Of a stretch of DNA of 30,854 nucleotides, positions 11,021-20,845 are shown in pieces. The DNA comes from Phoronis australis. Taxonomy: Eukaryota > Phoronida > Phoronidae. The position numbers and the translations under genes are program-made. Location: contig NMRA01000418.1 of the NCBI GenBank assembly GCA_002633005.1, forward strand, positions 144,435 through 175,288. The letters run 5' to 3'. The notes beneath the pieces are model-generated. The model worked only from the letters and a program-made list of their open reading frames with translations. It did not search any database and was not told where the DNA came from. The stretch's first letter is position 1. Each line of letters begins with the position of its first letter.

Positions 11021-11844
11021 GACATGATAACAGCTTCGCAGCACCAAGGTTGTTCTAAAATTCGGTTTGCTGATGTAAAAATACTAAAAACTTGAAACAA
11101 AATGAAACAAGCTCCGATAATTTGTTATAACATGTACGCAACCTAGGTACCGTCAGCGACGAACACTTGATAAAAGAATCAGGGGGAAAAGAAACTGGTA
11201 AAGGTCAGGTGACGTAATCGCAAAAAGCCGAGAACACATCACACGATGAACGATCGCTAACATTTCCAACACCGGTAAATACAGAAGTTAGTTTACTCTA
11301 GGAACCTGGTTCCTAGGTTTACTCAAGGATGACTTAGTTTTAAGGACATTTATTTGAGTCAGATTTTATTTGTACATTTTTTACCCATATCGGCTAAAAC
11401 CTGTAGGCCCATATCTACACTGAGCTTTGGGCCAAGACTTGGGTAACCCGGCGATGGTATGCGATGACCATCCCTTTAGAAGACGCCTTTTTCGAAGAGT
11501 TTGAGCAACCAGGTGCCATACAAAAAGGCATAGCGAACCTTTTACAGCACTGAGGCAAACAATAAAAAATAAGGACGATTGATACAATGATAAATTACGA
11601 TGTAAACTCTTCAAATATGACATAAGCAATGAATGTGTAAAGCAGTCGATACCCCGCCGTTCACGTCACTGAAACATCAGCCAATCAGCGATCGCTTTCA
11701 GAATTCAGTGTTTTGACCATGAATTCGAATTGGCTTTAGTTTGGCACGCAAGTCAGGCAAATGTGAGTTTTATTTGTATGTTAGAACGGATTAACTGCAA
11801 CATTATTTTGACTACAGTTCCCTTTTACATGTAAATACTGCAAA
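11021..11844. other. Rest of the insertion in block B; one short palindrome
   Basis: No gene is recognised. At 11298-11316 there is a perfect inverted repeat CTAGGAACC-T-GGTTCCTAG, flanked on both sides by GTTTACTC-like words. The 82-codon minus-strand frame at 11381-11629 resembles nothing known to me. Confidence 0.4.
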
Positions 11845-12060
11845 AGTTTGAGTCATTCTGAATTGATATCTTAGTCACAACGAACAATTTAATATTAGAA
11901 ATTCAGAGCGTACGTCCATCACGTAGGTCCGTCACACTAACTAAACTTATATTGAGCTGTCTGACAAAAATTTCTCAGAAGATATCATCAAAAAATTAGT
12001 GTGTTGTACTTTGCAAACATTCCACTGAACCATCCTGTAAAACATAACATTATAACTTAT
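11845..12060. repeat. Duplicated block B, exon-proximal part
   Basis: Strong match to 1200-1400: TTCTGAATTGATATCTT, TTAGAAATTCAGAGCGTACG, TCTCAGAAGATA and AAAAATTAGTGTGTTGTACT. It ends 75 bp before the V-like exon's 3' edge. Part of the same block A segment also aligns weakly with 10225-10310, so this stretch may have been copied more than once. Confidence 0.75.
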
Positions 12061-12134
12061 GGTAATACTGGCAATTATTTTGGTGCAAAGCAATTGAAGA
12101 TTTACAATAGTTATGTCACATGAACATTACTTAC

Positions 12135-12500
12135 AGTCCACAACAAGCTGGCTATTTGTATCTTGAGAGTTGCTATCGGTAGCCTTCACTTTCACAGTGT
12201 ACTGGCCTTCATCATCAGGTGTAACTTGTGACAAAGTGATGGTGAAGTCAGTCTTTCCATGAGAGTAGTCAGTAGAACCACGAGATGCATAGTCACCATG
12301 AAATATTCCATCAAGATTAACAGTAGAGGGTGGTACAAAGTACGGGGCTTGAAACACCTCTTTTCCACCTAATTTACTCAATATAACTTCGATAAACTTT
12401 TCACTAGTCTCCAGTTCATAATTTATCCTGAACGTAGCACTTCCACCATTGACACCAATGACATCATTTGAAGTCACGCTTACAGCAGAAACAGCAATAT
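12135..12500 (-). CDS. Immunoglobulin V-like domain exon lacking the canonical cysteines
   Basis: Second exon of the same leftward gene, lying upstream of the C2-like exon. The acceptor is a long T-rich tract ending CTCTTTCAG, with the exon starting at 12500. The donor is GTGGACT|GTAAGTAATG, with the exon ending at 12135. The exon is 366 bp and is phase 1 at both ends, so it is compatible with the exon at 1963-2286. The translation has a V-type layout: GGSATFRINYEL for strand B, then DFTITLSQVTPDDEGQYTVKV for strands E-F. The DxGxY motif is kept. The B-strand cysteine position is isoleucine, the F-strand cysteine position is valine, and no C-strand tryptophan is evident. The domain therefore lacks the core disulfide but keeps a hydrophobic core. 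The frame is fully open, which argues for a real domain rather than decay. Further exons must lie outside the window or be unrecognised. Confidence 0.82.
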
Positions 12501-13311
12501 CTGAAAGAGTAAAAAACAGGAATTTACACTTAACTATACAAAGTACGACTTGCCAATCAGTGGCTCCTAGTTAGTTTGTGCCAACTCATGACAACAAAAA
12601 TTGACACAAAACTGTCAATTCGCACTGTCCGTTTCATAGAAGATTTCTTATTGTGTTGTTGTGGGACACAAAATGAATGTGCACTTCTTTTTGTGAAAGG
12701 TGTAATGTAACAATGATATCTAGAAACTGACTTTTCACATTGACAAAATGACAGTTTTCGACAGGATGGGTTTTGTGATAGCCAAAAATTCAAATATACT
12801 TTCCGAAACTAGAAAACTTAGCCATTCAGATGAGATGGCACCATTATGATAGCTACAGCCTACAGGTATCTGTGCTATGGAATTTTCGAACAATTACCCT
12901 GGAGGAATGGCACGAGTGAAAGTCTAGAACAGTAAAATGCCACAAATATGCACAGCAAAACTGACACACAATACTTTCTTGAAAGCTTGGTCTTGGGGAC
13001 TGCATACATCCCTTTTATGAATGCTTGGATATCAAGAAAGAGCCAAAACTCAGAATAAGCTAGAATCGCAAAATGCAAATGATTATCCATTTATTTTGAA
13101 AATCAATGGCAGCACATTATGTGACATCCAGTCATATTATTACTTGGCAAAATTCTTTTGCCAAGTATGTTGTTCTGACATGTCGTGGCGCAAACGTCAT
13201 TCTTACTTCGATCCAGTCGTAACAAGAGCAACGCGGATCATTGAAATGCGCCCAAGAATGCATTGCAAATGGAGTGCTTTTAGTGTTATTTATATTTGTA
13301 TCATAAAAATG
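12501..13311. other. Upstream intron; one long perfect hairpin
   Basis: Sequence preceding the V-like exon in gene direction. At 13141-13167 there is a perfect hairpin, TACTTGGCAAAA-TTC-TTTTGCCAAGTA, with 12-bp arms. Minus-strand frames (12557-12793, 12875-13090) have no recognisable domain. Confidence 0.45.
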
Positions 13312-14640
13312 GCCACTAGATGGCGCAAAAACATACAATCATCCAAAAACAGGAACATGCCATATTTCATAAGAATCTGTCAAGGAACTTCAGAGAAACA
13401 AAGGAAAACAGAATAAAATCAAATTGCCACTAGTGGGAACAGTGTTCGTTGGATCCACACGAAAGTCGTCGTCTGTTATCTTCATATAAATACACTTACT
13501 AAATTTAATAAAGATCTTGCAGTGGGTTTAGGGGATACAACAATGGGCGCAAAACAAAACTACCACTAGGAGACGCCACAGTAGTCAGTCACCATCATAA
13601 AAGGTAGTCTTCATACTGAGAACATATATGCCAATATTCAAACGACTTGGTTGATACAGGGGTGGACGCCAAAAACAACATTTGAAAACAGCAAAAATGG
13701 CCACTAGGTGGTGCAAAATACCTCGATTCCTTCCGAACAGAAAGATAGCGTCATCACACCAATAGATGCCTATATTTAAATTTTATGAAAATCAGTTGAG
13801 GACCTTTCAAGATACAGAGTTAAACATAAAAAACTAAAATTGCCACTAGGGGGTATACCAACAGTCAGATCTGTCCAAAAGTCGTCGTCGTCCATAGTCA
13901 ACATCATATAAATACACTTGCTAAATTAAGTAAAGATCCTGCAAACAGTTTAGGAGACACAGCCATGAGCGCAACAAAAAACTGCCACCAGCAGGTACCC
14001 CAGTAAACGAAGTCATCAGAAAATCACCATAAGCCGTCCACTTCATAGTAAAAACATGCATGCCAATTTTCATAATTATCCTGAAAACTCAAAAACAGTA
14101 AAAATGGCCACAAGGTGGCACAAACTAGGTCGAATTCATCTGAAAATGGAGAGATAGTGACATCTCATTAATAGATGCCAATATGCCAAATCTTATGAAA
14201 ATACGATGAAGACCTTTGAAGATACGTAAACGTAAAAAATAAAATTGCCACTAGGTGGCACACCAGTAGTGAGATCTGTCCGAAAGTCGACATCGTTTGT
14301 TGTTAACATCATATAAATATACTTACTAAATTTCGTAAAGATCCTACGTCGAATCCATCCGAAAACTGGAGGATAGTGTCATCTAACTAATAGGTGCCTA
14401 CATAACAATTTTCATGAAAATCCGTTAAGGACTTCTGAAGATACAAATGTAAGCATAAAAAATTAAATTGCCACTAGGGGGCACACCGGTAGTCGGATCC
14501 GTCCAAATATTAGATCATGATGTCCCATTCATGAATGGAACATATGTACCAAATTTCATGAACGTATGTCAAAGGGTTTTGGAGATAGAGCAGCAGACGC
14601 GGGACAGAGATGACGGCATAGTGCGTCCACGTACAAATAT
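13312..14640 (+). repeat. Higher-order tandem array carrying CTCF-like motifs
   Basis: Nine copies of a motif close to GCCACTAGGTGGCRCA start at 13312, 13426, 13562, 13700, 13842, 13984, 14107, 14247 and 14470. Most intervals are 136-142 bp. Three subunit types alternate. Type A continues with a word like GATAGTGTCATC and then TATGAAAAT. Type B continues with AGATCTGTCC, CATATAAATA and AAGATCCTGC. Type C continues with a word like CATGCCAAT. Like types recur every 405-422 bp, giving an order ABC ABC AB, then a junction that deletes part of B, C and the start of A, then B. Each subunit also has a word like ATGAAAATCNGTTNAGGAC followed by AGATACA. The motif agrees with the known animal CTCF core (CCASYAGRKGGCRS) best at 13312, 14247 and 14470. 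CTCF binding itself is inferred, not shown. Confidence 0.8.
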
Positions 14641-15109
14641 GTGGGCGCATAAAAATGGCAAGCAAATGTTCCATTTCATGACTGTCACGCCCCCTGAAAT
14701 CACTCTTTTACCACAATGAAATATTCAACTGTGTAGGTTAGTGGTCTTGATAATGGCAATTTCTCGCTTCATAGCGAGATCGCGTGCACGTGCTACTACT
14801 TGTTGTCTGCAAGTGATAATGTCAATGACTAGAAGACTATTTCGGTGACAAACGTGACCAAGTCTCTCAATAACTTTTTACACTGGTGACGTGGTGTGAA
14901 CCAGTCCGATGGCGTTAGGGGAGAGTTATTGGTTCTGTACCAGTTATCATTGTCATACCACTTCATTTCCCGCCAAACTACGTTTGCTTGCCTCCAGAAA
15001 GAGTGATCACTTTTAGCGACCTCAGACGCTGATAACAGAAAAAAACAAGGCGAAATGTCGAGTAGACGGTGAGCATTTTTCACTTTTTTGACATGTTGAT
15101 GTAAATTTT
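14641..15109. other. Non-coding, nothing recognised
   Basis: Contains a small hairpin TCTCGCT-TCAT-AGCGAGA at 14762-14779. A minus-strand frame of 84 codons (14829-15083) has no domain that I recognise. Confidence 0.35.
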
Positions 15110-15173
15110 AGCTATCCCAAATAATGTGATCAGACGACAACAAGTACAGCAAATGAGTAAACCGATGTGTCAT
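15110..15173 (+). repeat. 64-bp direct repeat, left copy
   Basis: Matches 17009-17072 with two substitutions. It begins AGCTATCCCAAATAATGTGA and ends GATGTGTCAT. It directly abuts the truncated 5' end of the non-LTR retrotransposon. Confidence 0.9.
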
Positions 15174-16436
15174 CTGGTAGCTCATTCCCATCTTGATAAT
15201 GACATGAATCCACTGGTCATATTTCTAGATTTTTCTAAAGCTTTCGACACAATAGACCACCAAATACTCTTGCAAAACATAAATCACTATGGTATTACTG
15301 GAGTTGAATATACACTGTTCAAAGTTATCTCTCAAACCGCACACAATATGTTTCACTAAGTGATACAACTTCCAGTTGGTTACCAATATCTACCGGAGTT
15401 CCCCAAAGCTCTGTCCTTGGCCCACTTCTCTTCATAGTTTACATAAATGATCTTTCGTTATCTTCTCCCATGGACACACTTCTTTATGCTGACGACACTT
15501 GCCTCGTCACACCTTACAAACTGACTGAATCTTCCCAACACACTTTACAGCAATCAACCACCATCAACAACCACTTTAAATCTATTTCAGACTGGTTTTC
15601 CGTGAACAAACTTTCAATTAACACATCAAAAAGTAAATTAATGATCTTCCACTACCCCCAAAAGAAAATTGAAAAATGCATTATTCCCACCTTTTATATA
15701 AATAGCAAAACAATGTCATGTGAACAGTTTTCCTTTCCTTGGTATTACTGTTGACAAAAACCTCTCGTGGTCCCCCCACATTAACCTCATCTCAAACAAA
15801 CTTAACAATCTCTGTGGACTCTCATACAAATTGAAATCTTATCTTCCTCTTCCAGCTCTCAAGTTGATATATAATTCACTTGTCCTTCCACATTTAAACT
15901 ATGGCATTGCAACATGGGGCTTTGGCAACACTAAGAAACATCAGACAGCCCAGAAAAGAATCCTTAGGAATATATCAAATTCCAGTTATAATGCTTACTC
16001 TCTGCCCATATGTAAGGAACTTCGCCTCCCTCTAGTTCAAGACATCGTTAAAATCTCAACTGCAAAATTTTACTACAAATTCCTCAATAATCACCTTCCT
16101 AAGTATTTTTACACTAACAACTTCTTTAGTAAACCCATCCAATATAAACCAACCAGACACATTAAAACTCCTACATACCTGAATCAATACGCAGCTGCTA
16201 TACCGACAATACAACCCAAAATTTTAATTCCTCCGTCCAACAAATTGTCATCAAGAGCCTGTATTAGATTTCAGACTCCTCGACTTATAAACAACAGCGA
16301 AATACCAGTCTCTGCTCTAAATATAATAAAAACGCATTCTTTGCAAGCATTCTCCAGGTTCTTAACCAATTTTATTATTAGCAACTACGATCCAGTTTGT
16401 CATATTTTCAATTGCTTCATATGTAACAGTATCTAA
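15174..16436 (+). pseudogene. Reverse transcriptase remnant of the LINE, two frameshifts
   Basis: Three blocks of one reverse transcriptase lie in order. Block 1 (to about 15325) has FLDFSKAFDTIDHQILL, the motif A aspartate region. Block 2 (about 15341-15735) has STGVPQSSVLGPLLFIVYIN and the catalytic LLYADD at 15483-15500, then the SDWFSVNKLSINTSKSK region. Block 3 (about 15735-16436) has FPFLGITVDKNLSWSPHI and the C-terminal thumb-like part ending at a stop. The frame changes between about 15325 and 15341, and again near 15735. The usual GVPQG glycine is serine (GVPQSS). The copy cannot make a full enzyme as read. It could be a sequencing artefact if both frameshifts are errors, but the 5' truncation would remain. 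Confidence 0.88.
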
Positions 16437-16690
16437 TTGTATTCTCAAAATCTTCTGAGCTGTGCCAGTTTACTTCTTGGTTCCTGGCGTGTCGGTCGTT
16501 TCCAGCACTAATTCACTGTTTTCTTAAGTATTCCTACTGATTTTTGCATTACTATTTGTTTATTTTGTACAGGGGACCTTCTTATTAGCAGTCAATAACC
16601 TTTAGAAGGCCTCCTAATTGAAATCAAATTTTAATCAATGTATTATTATAATTTAATGTAAATAAAAGCGTTTTCTCTCTCTCTCATCTC
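15174..16690 (+). mobile_element. 5'-truncated non-LTR retrotransposon (LINE, Jockey/CR1-like)
   Basis: Remnant of an element that copies itself through a reverse transcriptase. It starts inside the palm domain at 15174, so the 5' part, including the endonuclease, is missing. The reverse-transcriptase remnant (15174-16436) is described separately. The 3' untranslated part (16437-16690) contains a stem-loop, AGGGGACCTTCT at 16571 pairing with AGAAGGCCTCCT at 16605, and ends in AATAAAAG followed by a TC-rich tail near 16674-16692. A structured 3' end with a simple-repeat tail is common in CR1/L2-type LINEs. The clade assignment is from general resemblance only. Confidence 0.88.
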
Positions 16691-16739
16691 TCATGCATTA
16701 TTTAGCTAACATAAACACCAATACTTCAACCATTTAGTA

Positions 16740-16865
16740 ATCAAGTATCAGAAGGCCATAATTTACCCATCACAACCGCCATTTAATGGCTAAAACCTAA
16801 CCACCAGTATGACTTCAGTGGTTTAGCCATGCATCGTACCAATTAATGCGATGGGTGACAATGCT
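16740..16865. repeat. Imperfect palindrome of about 110 bp
   Basis: TTACCCATCAC at the left pairs with GCGATGGGTGA at the right. Inside, GGCTAAAACC pairs with GGTTTAGCC around a loop near 16802-16822. It lies between the LINE tail and the right 64-bp repeat. It could be a small foldback element that came along with, or inserted next to, the LINE. Confidence 0.5.
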
Positions 16866-17008
16866 GGCTAATTTGTCCGGCACACATTTGTAGCCATTTT
16901 CTTGTCTCATGGTTCATGGGACTTATATGAAATGTACTAGGAATTACGACTGACAGCTGTTAAAAATTAAAGCTGACATCGCTCAATGATACAGCTTTCA
17001 GGATTGCA

Positions 17009-17072
17009 AGCTATCCCAAATAATGTGATCAGACGACAACAAGTACAGCAAATGAGAAAACTGATGTGTCAT
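17009..17072 (+). repeat. 64-bp direct repeat, right copy
   Basis: Pairs with 15110-15173. About 320 bp of other sequence separate it from the LINE tail, so it is not a simple target-site duplication directly at the tail. Confidence 0.9.
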
Positions 17073-17645
17073 TGTTTGATTAAAGATGGCTTTTCAGCAA
17101 TCTATGTTAGTTTCAAATACTATTTGGGTGACCCCTACTTTTTTGCAGATGGCAAAGAACAAATTCCAAAATTCAAGACTTAAAAAGTTTAATGAAAAAT
17201 TGGAACACCCTTAAAATGGATACAGAATAATCATTTGGACCTTTTAAAACTTTTTTTTTCGTTTTTTTTTTAATACCACCATTTGCTACAAAGTCAAAGC
17301 CCTTTACTGGCTAATACAGAGCAAGCTGAATTGGGCATCACAAACAGAACACTAACAATAAGACCGTAATACAGATATTTATTAAATTAAATAATGACTT
17401 TTAACATATAGTAACATGAAAATGGAAGCAGTGAGCATGCAAGCAGTTGTTTTAGAAGACATATCTAGCTAAAGACAAAGACTTGCTGTAAAGGCTAATT
17501 TTCGTAGAATATGTAAAACAAGGTCTAAAGAATGTATGGCATAAAAATCTTTTTAAACTTTAACACTAGTTCATGAACTCCATAAAAATTAACAAGCAAT
17601 GAATTAAGCAAACACTAATTTGGCAACTTCTACATTGAATTGGCT
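17073..17645. other. Non-coding, simple-sequence T tract
   Basis: Contains T-rich runs at about 17250-17270. No gene or larger repeat is recognised. Confidence 0.4.
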
Positions 17646-17999
17646 TACCGTATTCGCTGTAATAGCCACCCTCCTCGTCTTTTGGAAACCCTATAAAACG
17701 TAGGCACACATACCTAAATAAGGGCAGCACAAACTTCTCACACGACTTTTCCCACAACTGCTTTCAACGCTTGTTATGACTCGCCGACAAGGGATTACAA
17801 TGCGCCTGTTGCCAGGAATTGTAGAGGTAGAATGGCGGCCGTAACATACAGTGATACGGCGGGTTAATAAGGTGAAGAATAAGAAGATTTAAGATGAAAA
17901 CTATTATCTCTGAACTGAAATTGAAGTGCTGAGATACGGTAAGAGGACTTATTTTTTTAGATTTGCTGTGTTTCTTAGTTCCCTTTCGATATTTTGTTC

Positions 18000-18290
18000 T
18001 CTGGCTCGTATTTATTTTCGAGTACGATTTCAAGCACACTGCCATACCAAACTTGAAATTTGAGCATAGACTCCGAATTTTTACTCAAAATCGTACTCGA
18101 AATATAGATGAGATACACTTCAGTTCGAGTACACTCGAAAACTGAGTACGTGCTCGAAATTTCGAGTACAGATTTTTCGAGTATGACATTGAATACACCA
18201 AAGCTGAGTCTGTACTCGAGTTGAGTATGAAGTGTGAGTTTGAGCATGATTCGAGTATGAGTACGGAGATTGGAGACCGGGCCCAGTACA
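18000..18290. repeat. Degenerate TCGAGTAC-rich tract
   Basis: Words such as GAGTACG, CTCGAAAT, TCGAGTACA, ACTCGAG and GAGTATGA recur about every 10-25 bp in both orientations. They include GCTCGAAATTTCGAGTAC near 18152, a near-palindrome, and TACTCGAGTTGAGTA near 18213. It looks like a decayed tandem of a short palindromic unit. The open frames on both strands here are by-products of the repetition. Confidence 0.6.
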
Positions 18291-18295
18291 GACAC

Positions 18296-18822
18296 ATCGA
18301 CTGTCTCATGAATAAAAATAACTCGGTGTTAAACGCACGTGGCCAGGAAGCGCGCGCTACATATATGAACCTGTCATCAAAGACATTAGTTGGAAACTAT
18401 CCATTCATGAAACGGGTAGCAAAGCATCGGTAAGAAATGAATATTGGCACTAATTTCCGACAATTTCTAATACTATAAAACATGTTTGCGTTATTTTTGA
18501 GATGGATTGTTTGATTAACCATAATTGGTGTTTTTAAGCCGAATATCCGATAAAATGACAACTGACAGTGAATGCTTACACACCCTTACATCGAAAAATA
18601 ACTGTCAGATACTTACGTACGCATCCAACCACACGGCGACTAATATGGGCCTTACCGAGACAAATGTCGAACGTTTTTAGCACGTGAGACCGGCAAGTGC
18701 TGAATGAAACACACTCTGGTTTAGGCCTACTGCTTGTGTAAATTTCACACAATGCACATCTAGCTCGTTAGATTGCGTGGCTCTGGCCAAAAGACGGTCT
18801 CTGCTTTTGCAAATGAATTCCA
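18296..18822. other. Interior of copy 2, nothing recognised
   Basis: Belongs to the TIR-bounded interval. No open frame with a domain and no match to copy 1 was noticed. Confidence 0.35.
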
Positions 18823-19494
18823 GTGACACCCACGCGCTCGCTTACTCACAAACGCAGAAAAACTTCAAAACAAACGTCAAGTAACAACAACACATGTGTT
18901 CGTCCAGACATTTTTCTCGCCGTGTTGTCGATCATACATGTAGATGGCACGTTGTTGCACAGATTTTTACTTAAACCTGCCGTTAATCCAGACTCCACGG
19001 GAACTTAAAAAAAATCTTAGGGACGTTACTTGGAAAACGTAATGAGGATTTCAGGTAATTTGCTTGAGTCAAAACAATTTTTATTCAAGCATTGAATTCG
19101 CCATATTGAAGACGGCGATTTCAAGGCAGTCGGCGAGTTTTCGCCCTGGGATTTCAGCACAATTTTCTGTAAAATGATCCTAATTTCGCAGCAAAGTTTG
19201 ATAGCAACGCACCACAGTTTTGCTGAAAGTCTTTCATAGTTTACAGATACGTCACAGAGCGTAAATTTCATGAATCTTAACTTCCAATTTCACCCGTTTC
19301 GCAGACCGGGTTTCAACCGCCTTGGGTTATAATAAGCGCGCCCCCACCCCTGAACCGAACTTTTCTAAGCGCCCTGGGCAGTTATTACGGCGAATACGGT
19401 ATCACTGTATCATAACTCCAAATTTCTCATTCTTCAGGCTAAATCAAATGAAACAAGATCCATAATTTGTGGAAAATGCATGGCAATCCACAGG

Positions 19495-19895
19495 GCTCGA
19501 CATAACGAGCTGCAAGTCGCATTTGCGACCTGAAATTTGTAAATGCGTATCAAGTCGCAAAATGCGATCTGGAATTTCCAACGAATGCGAGCTGAGTTTT
19601 TACACTCTTGTTAATCCAATCGTTATTTGGTTATTGACAAATCCAAGTTTAAAAGAACACTAACCTAGAACAGCCCTCCGATGACTTGTAACATGGGATG
19701 TAATAGAATCAATCTTTGACGCGTTTCATTTGCTAACATTTTCGGTCACTTCTGCAAATTTCCGGATTCACCGAAGAAAGTTTCGGGCCACTGCATAACA
19801 CGCGATAAAACATCACGAAACAACTTTGTTTCTACTAATTCTTAAGCGATCAACTTACCCAACACTGTGGTGGACAAATATGTTTATTTTTTGCG
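19495..19895 (-). repeat. Interspersed repeat with GGTCGCA hairpins, copy 2
   Basis: Complement of 8190-8655. It starts (plus strand) GGGCTCGACATAACGAGCTG, then CAAGTCGCATTTGCGACCTG at 19513-19532, and ends at the GTGGTGGACAAATA word. It is separated by under 100 bp from the right end of the TIR element at 19401. Confidence 0.75.
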
Positions 19896-20340
19896 TACGA
19901 GCGTCTCAATAAAAATTTGTATGCGCCAATGACGCCGGGTGCCACCTTAAAATAATACATGCAACAGTTAAATACCCAACCACGAAAACTCTTGATGCGA
20001 AAGAATTCCAATCAAATATTATTACAACAATAAGAAATAACAGCCCATCAGTCCAAGGTTGAAATAATTCCTAACAGGGTTAACATTTTCTGAAACTTGC
20101 CAGGGAAATATTCCACCAGAAAGTTATCTCCAATAATGCAGTTCTGTCAACAACTTTAGGCAACAAAGTTTACTTAAAACTTTCCCAGATAATAGCTAAT
20201 TGCATGAAAGAGAACTGGGGGAAACAACATCGGAATTCTTCCCCTGAAATATCACATTCACCTACCCGATTTTCCTACTTTCTGTGAATCCTACCACTGA
20301 CACTCATTATCAATAATATATGGTTCTACGAAGGGTTTAG
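19896..20340. other. Non-coding, nothing recognised
   Basis: AT-rich, with no repeat shared with the rest of the window and no exon-like frame. Confidence 0.35.
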
Positions 20341-20422
20341 CGTATGAAACTTTGAAAGATAAATTTTGTAAGCATGTGTTAAACAGCGGCAGCCGTAAGC
20401 AACGACACCCACGACCTCCAAA

Positions 20423-20719
20423 ATGGAAAACCCAGAGACTAATGGACTTGTCACCCGGGCATTCCGAGTCTGGATCGGCACTGAAGAAGAGGGGGAGAAG
20501 TCAAGACAAGAATCTACGGTGTTGCAGCTTTTCATAAAAAATGGGACTCACCTCGGTTATGTTCTACTTATTGACAGTTTTGAATGGAACTGCATGCCAT
20601 TGACCGAACTTGATCATCGCTCACCAATCGATCAAACTCAGCCGACCAACCAACAAGACACTTGTAAACGACCCTCCCGACGCTCCCTGATTCAAGCAGG
20701 AGCCCATTGTCAACCTTAG
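20423..20719 (+). CDS. Unrecognised open frame, possible 5' exon
   Basis: A 98-codon frame starting in the good context CCAAAATGGAA. The first 45 codons (MENPETNGLVTRAFRVW then IGTEEEGEKSRQES) have a composition unlike the AT-rich surroundings, while the remainder is less protein-like. No domain is recognised. On the other strand the same place has a strong acceptor-like tract ending CTCTTCTTCAG (complement of 20480-20500), so an exon on either strand is possible. Weak call. Confidence 0.2.
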   Translation: MENPETNGLVTRAFRVWIGTEEEGEKSRQESTVLQLFIKNGTHLGYVLLIDSFEWNCMPLTELDHRSPIDQTQPTNQQDTCKRPSRRSLIQAGAHCQP

Positions 20720-20845
20720 CTCTTCGACATTTTTGACGGCAACAAAACAAAAACCCTTCTCGCCTTGACTGCACATTGTTATGCCATGTGACTCAGCCTT
20801 AGGGCACAGCCATTCGTGTCCGCGTAACAGTTCGCTACAGTGCAC

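Larger units (their letters stand above)
2287..12134 (-). other. Intron of about 9.8 kb in the Ig-superfamily gene
   Basis: Interval between the donor at 12134-12133 and the acceptor at 2288-2287. Both splice sites match consensus and the flanking exons share phase 1. The intron is filled with repeats: the 410-bp tandem pair, a TIR element, GGTCGCA repeats, and sequence related to the intron downstream of the C2-like exon. A small unrecognised exon inside it cannot be excluded. Confidence 0.6.
17646..19401 (-). mobile_element. TIR-bounded DNA element, family TACNGTATT, copy 2
   Basis: The left end reads TACCGTATTCGCTGTAATA (17646). The right end, complemented from 19401, reads TACCGTATTCGCCGTAATA, with one difference in 19. 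If the terminal TA on each side is the target duplication, the inverted repeats start CCGTATTCGC. The length is 1756 bp. The part 18823-19401 on the minus strand matches copy 1 (3446-4010) in order. The rest contains the TCGAGTA-rich tract 18000-18290, and no transposase is visible. A non-autonomous cut-and-paste element is the simplest reading. Confidence 0.6.

Noticed and set aside
13312-14640. CRISPR-like array reading of the regular motif spacing
   Set aside because: Units are diverged tandem copies with related spacers in an animal genome; no unique spacers and no associated genes.
14468-14719. 83-codon frame starting MPLGGTPVVGS
   Set aside because: Lies in the last units of the tandem array; the translation follows the repeat, and other units are not open.
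17831-17860. ATGGCGGCCG in a good start context
   Set aside because: The frame stops after a few codons; a YY1-like word inside a transposon is the simpler explanation.
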